Positions 38,458-45,955 of a DNA stretch of 47,375 nt are shown here, piece by piece. The stretch spans positions 1 to 47,375 of the forward strand of contig JAITQE010000013.1 in NCBI GenBank assembly GCA_031289055.1, read 5' to 3'. Source of the DNA: Candidatus Endomicrobiellum porotermitis. Its GTDB lineage: Bacteria; Elusimicrobiota; Endomicrobiia; Endomicrobiales; Endomicrobiaceae. The notes under the pieces are model-generated. The model was given only the letters and a program-made list of their open reading frames with translations. It was not told the origin of the DNA and made no database searches. Position 1 is the first letter of the stretch. Each line of letters begins with the position of its first letter. A program made the position numbers and the translations under genes.

Positions 38458-39180
38458 GTGCCAGTTGCAACAAAAGCTCCGATATACGAAATGTTTTTTT
38501 CATTCCAAGGCGAAGGACCGTATGCCGGACTTCCTCAAGTTTTTTTGCGGTTTGCAGGCTGTAATCTAAAATGCGATTATTGCGACACATCCTATTCAAC
38601 TGTAGTTTCTAAAAAAGCAAAGTATTTGAATTCCGATGAAATATTAAAAGAAATTTGTTTTATCTATGCCAAGAATAAGAGCGTTTTTAAGCGGTTAGAT
38701 ATTGATAAACCGTCTATTTCCGTTACTGGCGGAGAGCCGTTGACTCATGTAAATTTCTTAGAAGAGTTGTTGCCGAAGTTGCGGGAAAAAGGGTTTAGCG
38801 TTTATCTTGAGACAAACGGAACGCTGCCTAAAAATTTAAAAAAAGTAATTAAGTTTTGCGACGTTGTTTCAATGGATTTTAAATTTGCCTCTGACTGCGG
38901 GGAAAATTTTTGGAAAGAGCATAAAGAATTTTTGAAAGTTTCTAAAAATAAAACTCTTGTCAAATGCGTTATAACAAAAAATACTAAACTGCAAGAAATA
39001 ACAAAATCAGCCGAACTTATAAAAAGTATTTCAAAAAATATATCTTTAATACTTCAGCCATCCATTGATAAAAATGTTCCCGCTATGCAAAATCTGCACA
39101 GGTTTTACCATCAAGCCCGAAAAATACTCCCCAATGTTTATCTAATGGTTCAAATGCACAAAGTTTACAAAATTAGATAG
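38458..39180 (+). CDS. queE: 7-carboxy-7-deazaguanine synthase (radical SAM)
   Basis: 240 residues, starting with GTG one base after queC. The sequence IYEMFFSFQGEGPYAGLPQVFLRFAGCNLKCDYCDTSYS holds the CxxxCxxC cluster of QueE, followed by SVTGGEPLTH and YLETNGTLP. It rearranges carboxy-tetrahydropterin into the deazapurine core. The start at GTG is supported by AAGGAA upstream and the intact family N-terminus. Confidence 0.94.
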   Translation: MPVATKAPIYEMFFSFQGEGPYAGLPQVFLRFAGCNLKCDYCDTSYSTVVSKKAKYLNSDEILKEICFIYAKNKSVFKRLDIDKPSISVTGGEPLTHVNFLEELLPKLREKGFSVYLETNGTLPKNLKKVIKFCDVVSMDFKFASDCGENFWKEHKEFLKVSKNKTLVKCVITKNTKLQEITKSAELIKSISKNISLILQPSIDKNVPAMQNLHRFYHQARKILPNVYLMVQMHKVYKIR

Positions 39181-39223
39181 ACGCTCTAGTTAAATCAATA
39201 AATTTGAAAGTTAGCAATAAAAA

Positions 39224-39856
39224 CTAAGAAGAAGACGTTGAAAGAGCTTTTATTTCAGCATCTGCAGTCTTTGAATATTTCATGTCGTACTTTTTGGCAA
39301 AATTGTAGTTTTCAACGGCTTTTTCTTTATCTGCGCGTTTGGCGTATATTTTTGCTATTCCCGCGTATCCTCCGCCAAATTTTTGGTTCATCTTGATTGT
39401 TTTTCCAAAATCTGCAAAAGTCGCGTCGCCGTTGTTTTGTAAAAAGTAAATTTCCGCGTATACGTTTGCTCTCAAAATGTATCCTTTACCGTATGACGGT
39501 TCTTCTTGAATGGGAGCATTTGGCTCTTGATTAGGAATTTTTGTTTGCTTTCTTCTATTTTGGCGTCGCTGTTTTGTATTGCTTTTTTATTATTGCGTCT
39601 ATATTGGCTAATTTGTTTTTTAAGTCGTTTAGTAAAGAATTTTTTCATGGACAGTTGGTTCTTTAGGCGGTTCGTTTTTTCGCAAGCGGTTTTCGTAAGA
39701 AATGGATTCTTTATTTTCTTCAGACGTTTGTTGTCGCGGGGCCAAGTTATCGTCTTGTTGAGACAGATGTTCAGGCAGCTTTATTATATTCCGCCCCTGA
39801 CTATTGCCGCTTTGGGCGTTGTCATTTTGATTGTCAGGCTTTTCCAAATCCGGCAT
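39224..39856 (-). pseudogene. Frameshifted TPR-like protein with three short poly(A) tracts
   Basis: Three consecutive frame breaks, each cured by adding one A to an A-run, join four segments into one natural protein of about 210 residues. They are a Pro/Gln-rich part (MPDLEKPDNQND to PTVHEK), a helix (SLLNDLKNKLANIDAIIKK), AIQNSDAKIEESKQ, and a TPR-like end (GGGYAGIAKIYAKRADKEKAVENYNFAKKY). The breaks are at the A6 run near 39640-39645, the A6 run near 39583-39588 and the A5 run near 39538-39542. The start is uncertain because no good ribosome site precedes the ATG at 39856. Function unknown. Confidence 0.75.
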
Positions 39857-39879
39857 AACGACTACTTGGCAAGCTAATA

Positions 39880-40137
39880 TTATTTGCTCTTCTTTTTCTT
39901 CCTCGTTCCAACTATCAATCCCAGAAACATGCCTATTTCTATAGCAAAAATAACGTTAAAAGAAATTGCTATTCCTATGGCAAGCCCTATTGCTCCGCCA
40001 ATGAGGAGACCTTCTATGTAGTATGTTTTTTCTATGGTTTCTTCTTTTTTTATGTTATCAATACTCTCTTTTTCCGCTCCGCCTTCTTCTTTTTTAATTT
40101 GAGGCGGCATTTCTATAGGTTGTTTTTCCTCGGACAT
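39880..40137 (-). CDS. Small membrane protein with glycine-rich hairpin
   Basis: 85 residues, not assigned to a family. An acidic, disordered N-terminal half (MSEEKQPIEMPPQIKKEEGG) is followed by a hydrophobic, Gly-zipper-like region GLLIGGAIGLAIGIAISFNV and AIEIGMFLGLIVG (about residues 43-78), then a basic tail RKKKKSK. Likely two membrane helices with the charged tail inside. A perfect AGGAGG ribosome site supports it as a real gene. Confidence 0.65.
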   Translation of the reverse strand: MSEEKQPIEMPPQIKKEEGGAEKESIDNIKKEETIEKTYYIEGLLIGGAIGLAIGIAISFNVIFAIEIGMFLGLIVGTRKKKKSK

Positions 40138-40159
40138 TTACCCTCCTACTCAGAGGCGT

Positions 40160-41545
40160 TTAAAAAATCTTTAAATCCTTCACAGCCTTAATAGCGCCGT
40201 TTTTTGTAATGCTTGGGTTTTCTATTTGCAATTCTTCTATTTTGTTTTTTGCAATTTGTATCCATTTTCCAGCAGGTTTATCAAATATTTCCATCAACTC
40301 TTTCCCTGAAAACATTTCATCTTTAGGATAGAGTGCATTTTTCAATTTTAAATCTTCAATTCGCGCGGTCAGCTCTGCAAGTTTATTTTCATCGTTTTTT
40401 TTGCCGTAATCGGCTTTTGAGATTTCCATTGCCAAATTAAACTCATTTCCGCATCTTTTAACAAATCTTCTTATAGCGCCGTCCGACCAGTTGTTAGTAT
40501 ACATTTTTGGATACATATGGTTTTTTATTATAGAGCATACTCTGCCTATAAAATCTTTCGCATATTTCAGTCTTTTTAAAATAACCTCAGCTTCTTTAGC
40601 GCTTTCAGCGTCATGCCCAAGAAATGATATTTTATCGCGGTCTTTTTTATATGTTTTGAATTTTCCTATATCGTGAAGCAACGCCGCCATTCTTAAAGCA
40701 ACGTCGTTTCTTGTTCTGTCCAAAACTTTTAAGCTGTGCGTAAAAACGTCGTCAGCGTGATACTTTGTCGGCTGTTCCAAATTTTTTAGTCTTGCAAGTT
40801 CAGGAAGAAGCTCTTGCAATAAATTTATATTGTCCATCATTAAAAAAGCTTTAGACGGATTAGGTTCAACAACTATTTTGTTTAACTCGTCCCTTATGCG
40901 TTCGGGCGAAACTATATCTATGCGTTTTGCCGAAATTTTCATGGCGTTATAAGTTAAAGGCTCTATACTAAAACGCAATTGTAAACTTTGCCGCGCAGCC
41001 CGCAAAATTCTTAAAGGATCTTGTCTAAAAATTATTTCTGCGTTTTTCGGCTCCGTCGCTCTTATCGTTTTGTTTTTTATGTCTTTGACGCCGTTAGAAG
41101 TGAAATCAAGAATTGTCATGTCGCTTAGTCTTAAAAACAAAGCGTTAATTGTGAAATCTCGTCTTAAAGCATCTTGTTCCAAGCTGCCGAGAGTAGTGTC
41201 GGGATTTCTGGAGCCAGAATCATAATACTCTTTTCTCGGCATTACAAACTCTATTTCTTCGTTGTCTATAAATAATTTTGAAGTTCCAAATCTTTCAAAA
41301 ACAACAGGGTCGCGCAAGCTATATTTTTTTGCGAGAATTTTTGAAAAATTTATCCCTGCAAATCGTCCGTCTTCAGTCTCGTTTTTAGAGCGGACCATAA
41401 TGTCTAAATCTTTAGGTTCTCTGTCTAAGAACAAATCTCTTACAAATCCGCCGACAATGTAAGCGTCAAAATTATTTTCTTTTGCGGCAAGAACAACCTT
41501 ATTTACTATTGATATGTGTCTTTCCGGCAAAACTATGCTTTTCAT
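40160..41545 (-). CDS. cca: CCA-adding/tRNA nucleotidyltransferase with HD domain
   Basis: 461 residues. The class II nucleotidyltransferase head has YIVGGFVRDLFL and PKDLDIMV (catalytic DxD), RRDFTINALFL and RQDPLRILRAARQ. Helical neck and body domains follow, then an HD phosphohydrolase domain with LLHDIGKFKTYKKD. It adds CCA to tRNA 3' ends, needed because tRNA-Trp in this window lacks an encoded CCA. Whether it is a full CCA or only an A- or CC-adding enzyme cannot be read with certainty. Confidence 0.92.
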   Translation of the reverse strand: MKSIVLPERHISIVNKVVLAAKENNFDAYIVGGFVRDLFLDREPKDLDIMVRSKNETEDGRFAGINFSKILAKKYSLRDPVVFERFGTSKLFIDNEEIEFVMPRKEYYDSGSRNPDTTLGSLEQDALRRDFTINALFLRLSDMTILDFTSNGVKDIKNKTIRATEPKNAEIIFRQDPLRILRAARQSLQLRFSIEPLTYNAMKISAKRIDIVSPERIRDELNKIVVEPNPSKAFLMMDNINLLQELLPELARLKNLEQPTKYHADDVFTHSLKVLDRTRNDVALRMAALLHDIGKFKTYKKDRDKISFLGHDAESAKEAEVILKRLKYAKDFIGRVCSIIKNHMYPKMYTNNWSDGAIRRFVKRCGNEFNLAMEISKADYGKKNDENKLAELTARIEDLKLKNALYPKDEMFSGKELMEIFDKPAGKWIQIAKNKIEELQIENPSITKNGAIKAVKDLKIF

Positions 41546-41572
41546 ATACGTCGGTATTATAACATATTTAAA

Positions 41573-41713
41573 TTATTTGTAGAATTTCTTTTTATCTTTG
41601 CAGCAAGAATCTTTTTTACAACAGCCGCAATTGCGTTTGCCTTCTAATAGACGTTTTATTAGAAAGATAAAAGCAATTGCCACAATAATTGCTATTGCCG
41701 CAGTTTGTAACAT
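41573..41713 (-). CDS. FeoB-associated Cys-rich membrane protein
   Basis: 46 residues: one N-terminal membrane span (AAIAIIVAIAFIFLIKRLL), then a Cys-rich basic tail CGCCKKDSCCKDKKK with five cysteines. This matches the small proteins found directly after feoB in many anaerobes. RBS AAAGGA precedes the ATG at 41713, 18 bases after feoB. Its role in ferrous iron uptake is presumed but unproven. Confidence 0.9.
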   Translation of the reverse strand: MLQTAAIAIIVAIAFIFLIKRLLEGKRNCGCCKKDSCCKDKKKFYK

Positions 41714-41731
41714 ATCAATATCCTTTCGTTT

Positions 41732-43816
41732 CTATACGCCTAAATTTAAAAATGTTCCTAATTGAAATACAATGAAAGACGCTATCCAAGCGAAAATAGT
41801 GCCGCCTACGACAAGCAGCGTAAGCCACTTCAAACTTGAGCCTGTTTCTTTAAAGAAAACAGAAACCGACGCAATACATGGCAAATATATTAAACAAAAA
41901 ATAAGGAAAGTTATGCCTTTAAGAGAAGACCAGTCTTTGTCGGAAGCGATGTTTTCTCTTAAAGATTGAGAATTTGCGTTGCCTCCTATAGCGTAAATTG
42001 TTCCAAGCGTGCTTACTATAACTTCTTTGGCGGCTAAGCCTGCTAATAAAGCTATCGCTCTGTTTCCGTCCATGCCTATTGGTTTGAATACAGGTTCAAG
42101 ATATTTTCCCGCCCTTCCGGCAAAACTATGTTTAAGCTGTGCCGCAGCTTGCTCGCTTTGAGATAGGTTTTCGTTTACTGGCGATTTGGGATATTCAAAC
42201 GCAAACCACACAATTATTGATATGAGGACTATTATGGTTCCTGCTTTGCGGACGTACGACCAGCCTCTTTCCCACATTTTTAAGAACAGTCCCCTTAACG
42301 TTGGAAGATGATACGGAGGGAGTTCCATAACAAAGTGAGAGTCGTCTCCGTTTAGAACGGTTCTACTTAAAAGTTTAGCGACGACGAGGGCGATAAGTAT
42401 GCTTAATATGTACATTATAAACATTATTCCCGTTTGATATTTTGCAGAAAAAAACGCTCCGATAATTAAGGCAAACACCGGAAGTTTTGCCCCGCATATC
42501 ATAAAAGGAACTACAAACATTGTTATAAGCCTATCCCTTTTTGAGTCCAGCGTTCTTGTAGCTAGTATTCCTGGAACGGCGCAACCATTAGTGGAAAGCA
42601 TTAAAGGTAGGAAAGACTTTCCATGAAGTCCAAACTTGCTCATGGTTTTATCCATTACGAAAGCCGCTCTTGCCATATAACCGGAATCTTCAAAGAAAGC
42701 AATAGCAAGAAACATAAATAATACAAGCGGAAAAAATCCAAGCACGCCGCCTACGCCTCCGATAATTCCGTCGACAACTAAAGATTTTATCGGTCCGGGA
42801 GGAAGTAATGCCGAGGCAAGCTGTCCGAATTTGTTAAAAAATAATCCAAAGATTTTTACAAATGGTATTGAAAATAAAAACGTAAATTTAAAAATTATGT
42901 TCATAACTAAAGCAAAAAGAGGAATGCCTAAGTACTTATTTAAAGTAAACGCGTCTATAATTTCGCTTATATCTATTTTTTGATTGTATACTTTTTTAAT
43001 GACTGTCTTTGCTACAGAATTTGCAAAACCGTAGCGTCTGTTTGTAAGTTCAGTTTCCAGTTTTGCCCCGAAATGTTCTTTTAGATGAGATCCGCTTTGT
43101 TTCAATTGTTTTAAAATGTCAGATCCTTTATCTGCTTTTGAAACGATATTTAAGGCGAGAGGATCGTTGTCTAAAAGTTTTATTGAAAGCCAACATGAAG
43201 GGAATTTTGACAAATCTTTGCTTTTTAAAACAAAAGCGTCGATTTTATCTAGTTCTGTTTTAATATCTTCGCCGTAATCAACCTTAGCTCTTGTCTGACT
43301 TTTAAATTTGCCGTTTTTAGAATAGTTAACCAGGCAGTCTAAAATTTCGTCTATTCCTATTGCTTTGTTTGCGACAGTATTAACCACTGGAACGCCTAAC
43401 AAAGCTTCCATCTTTTTTGTATCTGCAATTTTTCCTTGAGATTTTAAAACATCCGACATATTTAAAACTATAATTATAGGAATGTTTAGTTCCGTTATTT
43501 GAGTAAACAAATAAAGATTGCGTTCCAGATTTGATGCGTCTATAACGTTTACTACGACGTCAGCTTTGTTCTCAAGCAAAAAATTTCTCGCGACAACTTC
43601 ATCATCAGAATACGCTGAAAGACTGTAAACGCCCGGCAAATCAATAAAATTTATTTCAATATCTTTGTATTTTCTCAAAAATTCTTTTTTTTCAACGGTT
43701 ATGCCAGGATAATTTCCAACATGTTGGTTAGACCCTGTCAAAGCGTTGAAAATTGTGGATTTTCCTATATTAGGGTTTCCCGCTATAGCAACTTGGATAA
43801 TTTTTTCGGTCGCCAT
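41732..43816 (-). CDS. feoB: Ferrous iron transporter FeoB
   Basis: 694 residues. The N-terminal G domain has GNPNIGKSTIFNALTG (G1), GNYPGITVEKKE (G2), DLPGVYSLS (G3) and NMSD (G4). A GDI-like helical domain follows, then two gate repeats with about eight spans, including NGCAVPGILATRTLDSKRDRL with the Cys gate motif and FMICGAKLPVFALI. FeoB imports Fe2+ across the inner membrane under anaerobic conditions. It starts two bases after feoA. Confidence 0.96.
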   Translation of the reverse strand: MATEKIIQVAIAGNPNIGKSTIFNALTGSNQHVGNYPGITVEKKEFLRKYKDIEINFIDLPGVYSLSAYSDDEVVARNFLLENKADVVVNVIDASNLERNLYLFTQITELNIPIIIVLNMSDVLKSQGKIADTKKMEALLGVPVVNTVANKAIGIDEILDCLVNYSKNGKFKSQTRAKVDYGEDIKTELDKIDAFVLKSKDLSKFPSCWLSIKLLDNDPLALNIVSKADKGSDILKQLKQSGSHLKEHFGAKLETELTNRRYGFANSVAKTVIKKVYNQKIDISEIIDAFTLNKYLGIPLFALVMNIIFKFTFLFSIPFVKIFGLFFNKFGQLASALLPPGPIKSLVVDGIIGGVGGVLGFFPLVLFMFLAIAFFEDSGYMARAAFVMDKTMSKFGLHGKSFLPLMLSTNGCAVPGILATRTLDSKRDRLITMFVVPFMICGAKLPVFALIIGAFFSAKYQTGIMFIMYILSILIALVVAKLLSRTVLNGDDSHFVMELPPYHLPTLRGLFLKMWERGWSYVRKAGTIIVLISIIVWFAFEYPKSPVNENLSQSEQAAAQLKHSFAGRAGKYLEPVFKPIGMDGNRAIALLAGLAAKEVIVSTLGTIYAIGGNANSQSLRENIASDKDWSSLKGITFLIFCLIYLPCIASVSVFFKETGSSLKWLTLLVVGGTIFAWIASFIVFQLGTFLNLGV

Positions 43817-43818
43817 AA

Positions 43819-44157
43819 TTATTTCCTTTTCAATAGTATTTTGTCTGCAACTCTGTGATTTAAAGCTATTTTTGAACCTTTGATCTTTACCATTACGCTG
43901 CCTTTGCGCCCTCTGTTTTCTATTACAATTACTTCTTCGTTTGGAACAAATCCCATTTCAAGCAGTCTGCGGGCAAGTTTATCTTCGCAATATATGGCAG
44001 AGAATTTATAAGATCCGGGGACAACGTCGCTTAGTTTAGCCATCCTATTATAAGATAGACGCTTATTAAAGAGTTTGAACTTTTGGAAATGAGTTTTAAC
44101 CCAATGTTTATGTAAATGGTCGTAAATTTGTTTTGTTATTGATTTAATAAAATTCAT
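43819..44157 (-). CDS. feoA: Ferrous iron transport protein FeoA with N-terminal extension
   Basis: 112 residues. The last 75 form an SH3-like FeoA domain (KLSDVVPGSYKFSAIYCEDKLARRLLEMGFVPNEEV, ending NHRVADKILLKRK). FeoA binds FeoB and is needed for uptake. About 38 basic, aromatic residues precede this core. The ATG at 44157 has AGAGG at four bases, whereas the internal ATG near 44043 has its AGG directly adjacent, so I keep the longer form. Internal initiation remains possible. Confidence 0.88.
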   Translation of the reverse strand: MNFIKSITKQIYDHLHKHWVKTHFQKFKLFNKRLSYNRMAKLSDVVPGSYKFSAIYCEDKLARRLLEMGFVPNEEVIVIENRGRKGSVMVKIKGSKIALNHRVADKILLKRK

Positions 44158-44183
44158 GCAACCTCTTTTAGCTTTATATAAAA

Positions 44184-44213
44184 ATTTTAGCTTAAACTAA
44201 CTCAATATTACAA
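44184..44213 (-). promoter_or_regulatory. Promoter for feoAB
   Basis: On the minus strand TTGTAA, 18 bases, TAAAAT, about 27 bases before the feoA ATG. The DtxR-like box lies across its spacer and -10. Confidence 0.5.
44187..44205. promoter_or_regulatory. DtxR-type operator in the feo promoter
   Basis: TTAGCTTAAACTAACTCAA agrees with the classic DtxR box (TTAGGTTAGCCTAACCTAA) at 14 of 19 positions. It sits where a repressor would block RNA polymerase. The core TAAGCTAAAA is found again in the promoter of the adjacent regulator gene. Confidence 0.55.
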
Positions 44214-44247
44214 TACAAACTAAAAAGATGCTTTAGCTCTATTTATT

Positions 44248-44706
44248 TCATTCTTTTAAGTAATTTTTTAGGCTTAATAGATCTTCTTCATTTTTAAGAA
44301 AGTATTTTTTTAGCAGTAGATGTAGTTTTTCTATTTTGCGTACGGTCTCAAATCCTACGGAATGCTCTATATCGCAAGCTTCTTGATCTGCAGTTTTGTT
44401 ATTTATAAAAAGAAGTTTGTTTAAAAAATCGTATAAAATATCGTGTTTTTTCTGTATTCCTAACGCAAGCATTTCGCCTTGAGACGTTAAATCCACGTAT
44501 CCGTATTTTTCATGAATTACAAAATTATTTTTGACTAAAAAGTTTATAGCCACATTAACGCTTGAGCTTTTAACTCCTAAAGCTTTAGCTATGTCGCCGA
44601 TTCTTGCGTATTTCTTCTCTCTTTTTAACATAGCGATTGTTTCAAGATAATTTTCAAGCGCAGCGCTTAAATTGTTAAGCGAACCGTTTCTCTTTAACTT
44701 TGCCAT
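44248..44706 (-). CDS. DtxR/MntR-family metal-dependent transcriptional regulator
   Basis: 152 residues. A winged helix (ENYLETIAMLKREKKYARIGDIAKALGVKSSSVNVAINFLVKN) is followed by the dimerisation/metal domain with KKHDILYDFLNKLL and DQEACDIEHSVGFETVRKIEKL, in which the Cys/Glu/His residues form the metal site. Presumably it senses Fe2+ and represses the adjacent feoAB. It lacks the SH3 domain of long DtxR proteins. The choice between Fe and Mn is inferred from the neighbours. Confidence 0.88.
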   Translation of the reverse strand: MAKLKRNGSLNNLSAALENYLETIAMLKREKKYARIGDIAKALGVKSSSVNVAINFLVKNNFVIHEKYGYVDLTSQGEMLALGIQKKHDILYDFLNKLLFINNKTADQEACDIEHSVGFETVRKIEKLHLLLKKYFLKNEEDLLSLKNYLKE

Positions 44707-45043
44707 TTAGTCCTCACAGTTCCAAATGTTAGACTAATATAAAATTTTTAGCTTATTGTCAATTATGATAAATGCAAATATTATTTACGCGTCTTTCTTC
44801 CTAATAGCCGTTTGCGTAAATAAAGTTAAATCTAAATGACGTTAGGCGGCTGCCGTAAATATATTTATTGACAAGTTTTCGGAATATTTTGTACTTTAAA
44901 TCGCGATGAAAAAATAAATAGTTTTGTTTATTTTCTTATTTCCATGAGAATATACTTTATGAGAAATGGGACTAGGCGCGGTTTATTTAAAGGACTATCA
45001 AAGCGAAAATATGATTAAATATTTACAGGTTGAATGAATAAAA
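44707..45043. other. Intergenic region between the regulator and the PorV-like gene
   Basis: 337 bases with no supported gene. It holds the regulator promoter, a perfect 10-bp inverted repeat (TTATTTACGC and its complement at 44781-44790 and 44814-44823, spacer 23 bases) and a candidate plus-strand promoter, TTGACA at 44868-44873 with TACTTT 18 bases later. The leader to the GTG at 45044 would be about 140 bases. Confidence 0.6.
44739..44762 (-). promoter_or_regulatory. Promoter for the DtxR-family gene, with shared operator core
   Basis: On the minus strand a TTGACA is followed after 15-17 bases by TATATT/TATTAG. The spacer holds TAAGCTAAAAATTTT, almost the same as in the feo promoter, which suggests autoregulation. 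Confidence 0.5.
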
Positions 45044-45955
45044 GTGACTAAAATTTTTTTTATTGTTTTGTCAGTCTTTATTTTGTTTTCAAATAAAGCG
45101 TTTCCCGCTGTTGCGGGAACGACTGTCTTTGATTTCTTAAAACTTCCCAAAAATGCGATTCAAGCGTCTCTTGCTTCAATGTCATCATTTGGGAAAAACG
45201 CTTCTATGCCAAATCCCGCGGTCTTGGGATTAGTGGATAAATATAATATTCAAGCAACTCGCGCCTCGCATTTTGAAGACGTGTCGTACAGTAGCGTTTA
45301 TTTTGCCGTTCCTATAAAACAAGCCGTTTTAAGTATTATGTACGACGGTTTGGATTATGGCAATATGGATAGAACAACAGAGGCTTCCGATGGGGATTAT
45401 GTAAAAGACGGTTCTTTTAGCGCTGGCGATTCCTGCGCGCAGATAAACGCCGGACGGCAAATTTCCAAAGAAGTTATTGCCGGCGCCGGTATGAAATACG
45501 TTAAGAATGATGTTGACGGCAGTTCTCTTTCGGGCATGGCTATTGATCTTGCGGTTTTGTATTTATCAAATGCTTACTGGTCTTTAGCCGTCGGATTGGA
45601 AAATGTTGGATTTAAAGCGGATAAATACAATTTGCCAGGCAACGCGTATATTTCTTACAAAAATAGTTTAGACGAATCTTTTGATATTGGTTTTGAATTG
45701 AAAACTTTTTTTGACGGAATAATACAGCTTAAAGGCGCTTTTGAGATTAACAGAGACCATGTGTTTTTTTTAAGAGGCGGATATAGCTATCCAATCAATA
45801 ACAATAATAATTCTCTTGGGGAATGGTATAAAAGAAATTTGTCGTTTGGGTTTGGAATAAACATAAAGAAAACAATTTCAATAGATTACGCATGGCTTCC
45901 ATACGGCGAACTTGGCAATACGAGCGTATTTTCTCTTAGAGTAGAATTTAAATGA
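45044..45955 (+). CDS. PorV/PorQ-like outer-membrane protein
   Basis: 303 residues. A signal peptide (MTKIFFIVLSVFILFSNKAFPAVA) is followed by AGTTVFDFLKLPKNAIQASLASMSSFG, where PorV/UPF0164 proteins carry AGT-type mature ends, and SMPNPAVLG in place of the usual WNPAGL. Repeated beta strands follow, finishing in SVFSLRVEFK with the terminal aromatic expected of an outer-membrane barrel. PorV-type barrels shuttle cargo in type IX secretion in Bacteroidota; here the role is inference. Start is GTG with a weak ribosome site. The stop overlaps the next gene's ATG (ATGA). Confidence 0.7.
   Translation: MTKIFFIVLSVFILFSNKAFPAVAGTTVFDFLKLPKNAIQASLASMSSFGKNASMPNPAVLGLVDKYNIQATRASHFEDVSYSSVYFAVPIKQAVLSIMYDGLDYGNMDRTTEASDGDYVKDGSFSAGDSCAQINAGRQISKEVIAGAGMKYVKNDVDGSSLSGMAIDLAVLYLSNAYWSLAVGLENVGFKADKYNLPGNAYISYKNSLDESFDIGFELKTFFDGIIQLKGAFEINRDHVFFLRGGYSYPINNNNNSLGEWYKRNLSFGFGINIKKTISIDYAWLPYGELGNTSVFSLRVEFK

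Noticed and set aside
39506-39877. A 123-residue plus-strand frame rich in Phe, Leu and Arg
   Set aside because: It is antisense to the broken TPR-like gene. Its hydrophobicity comes from the complement of Lys-rich codons, and the minus-strand reading gives convincing protein segments.
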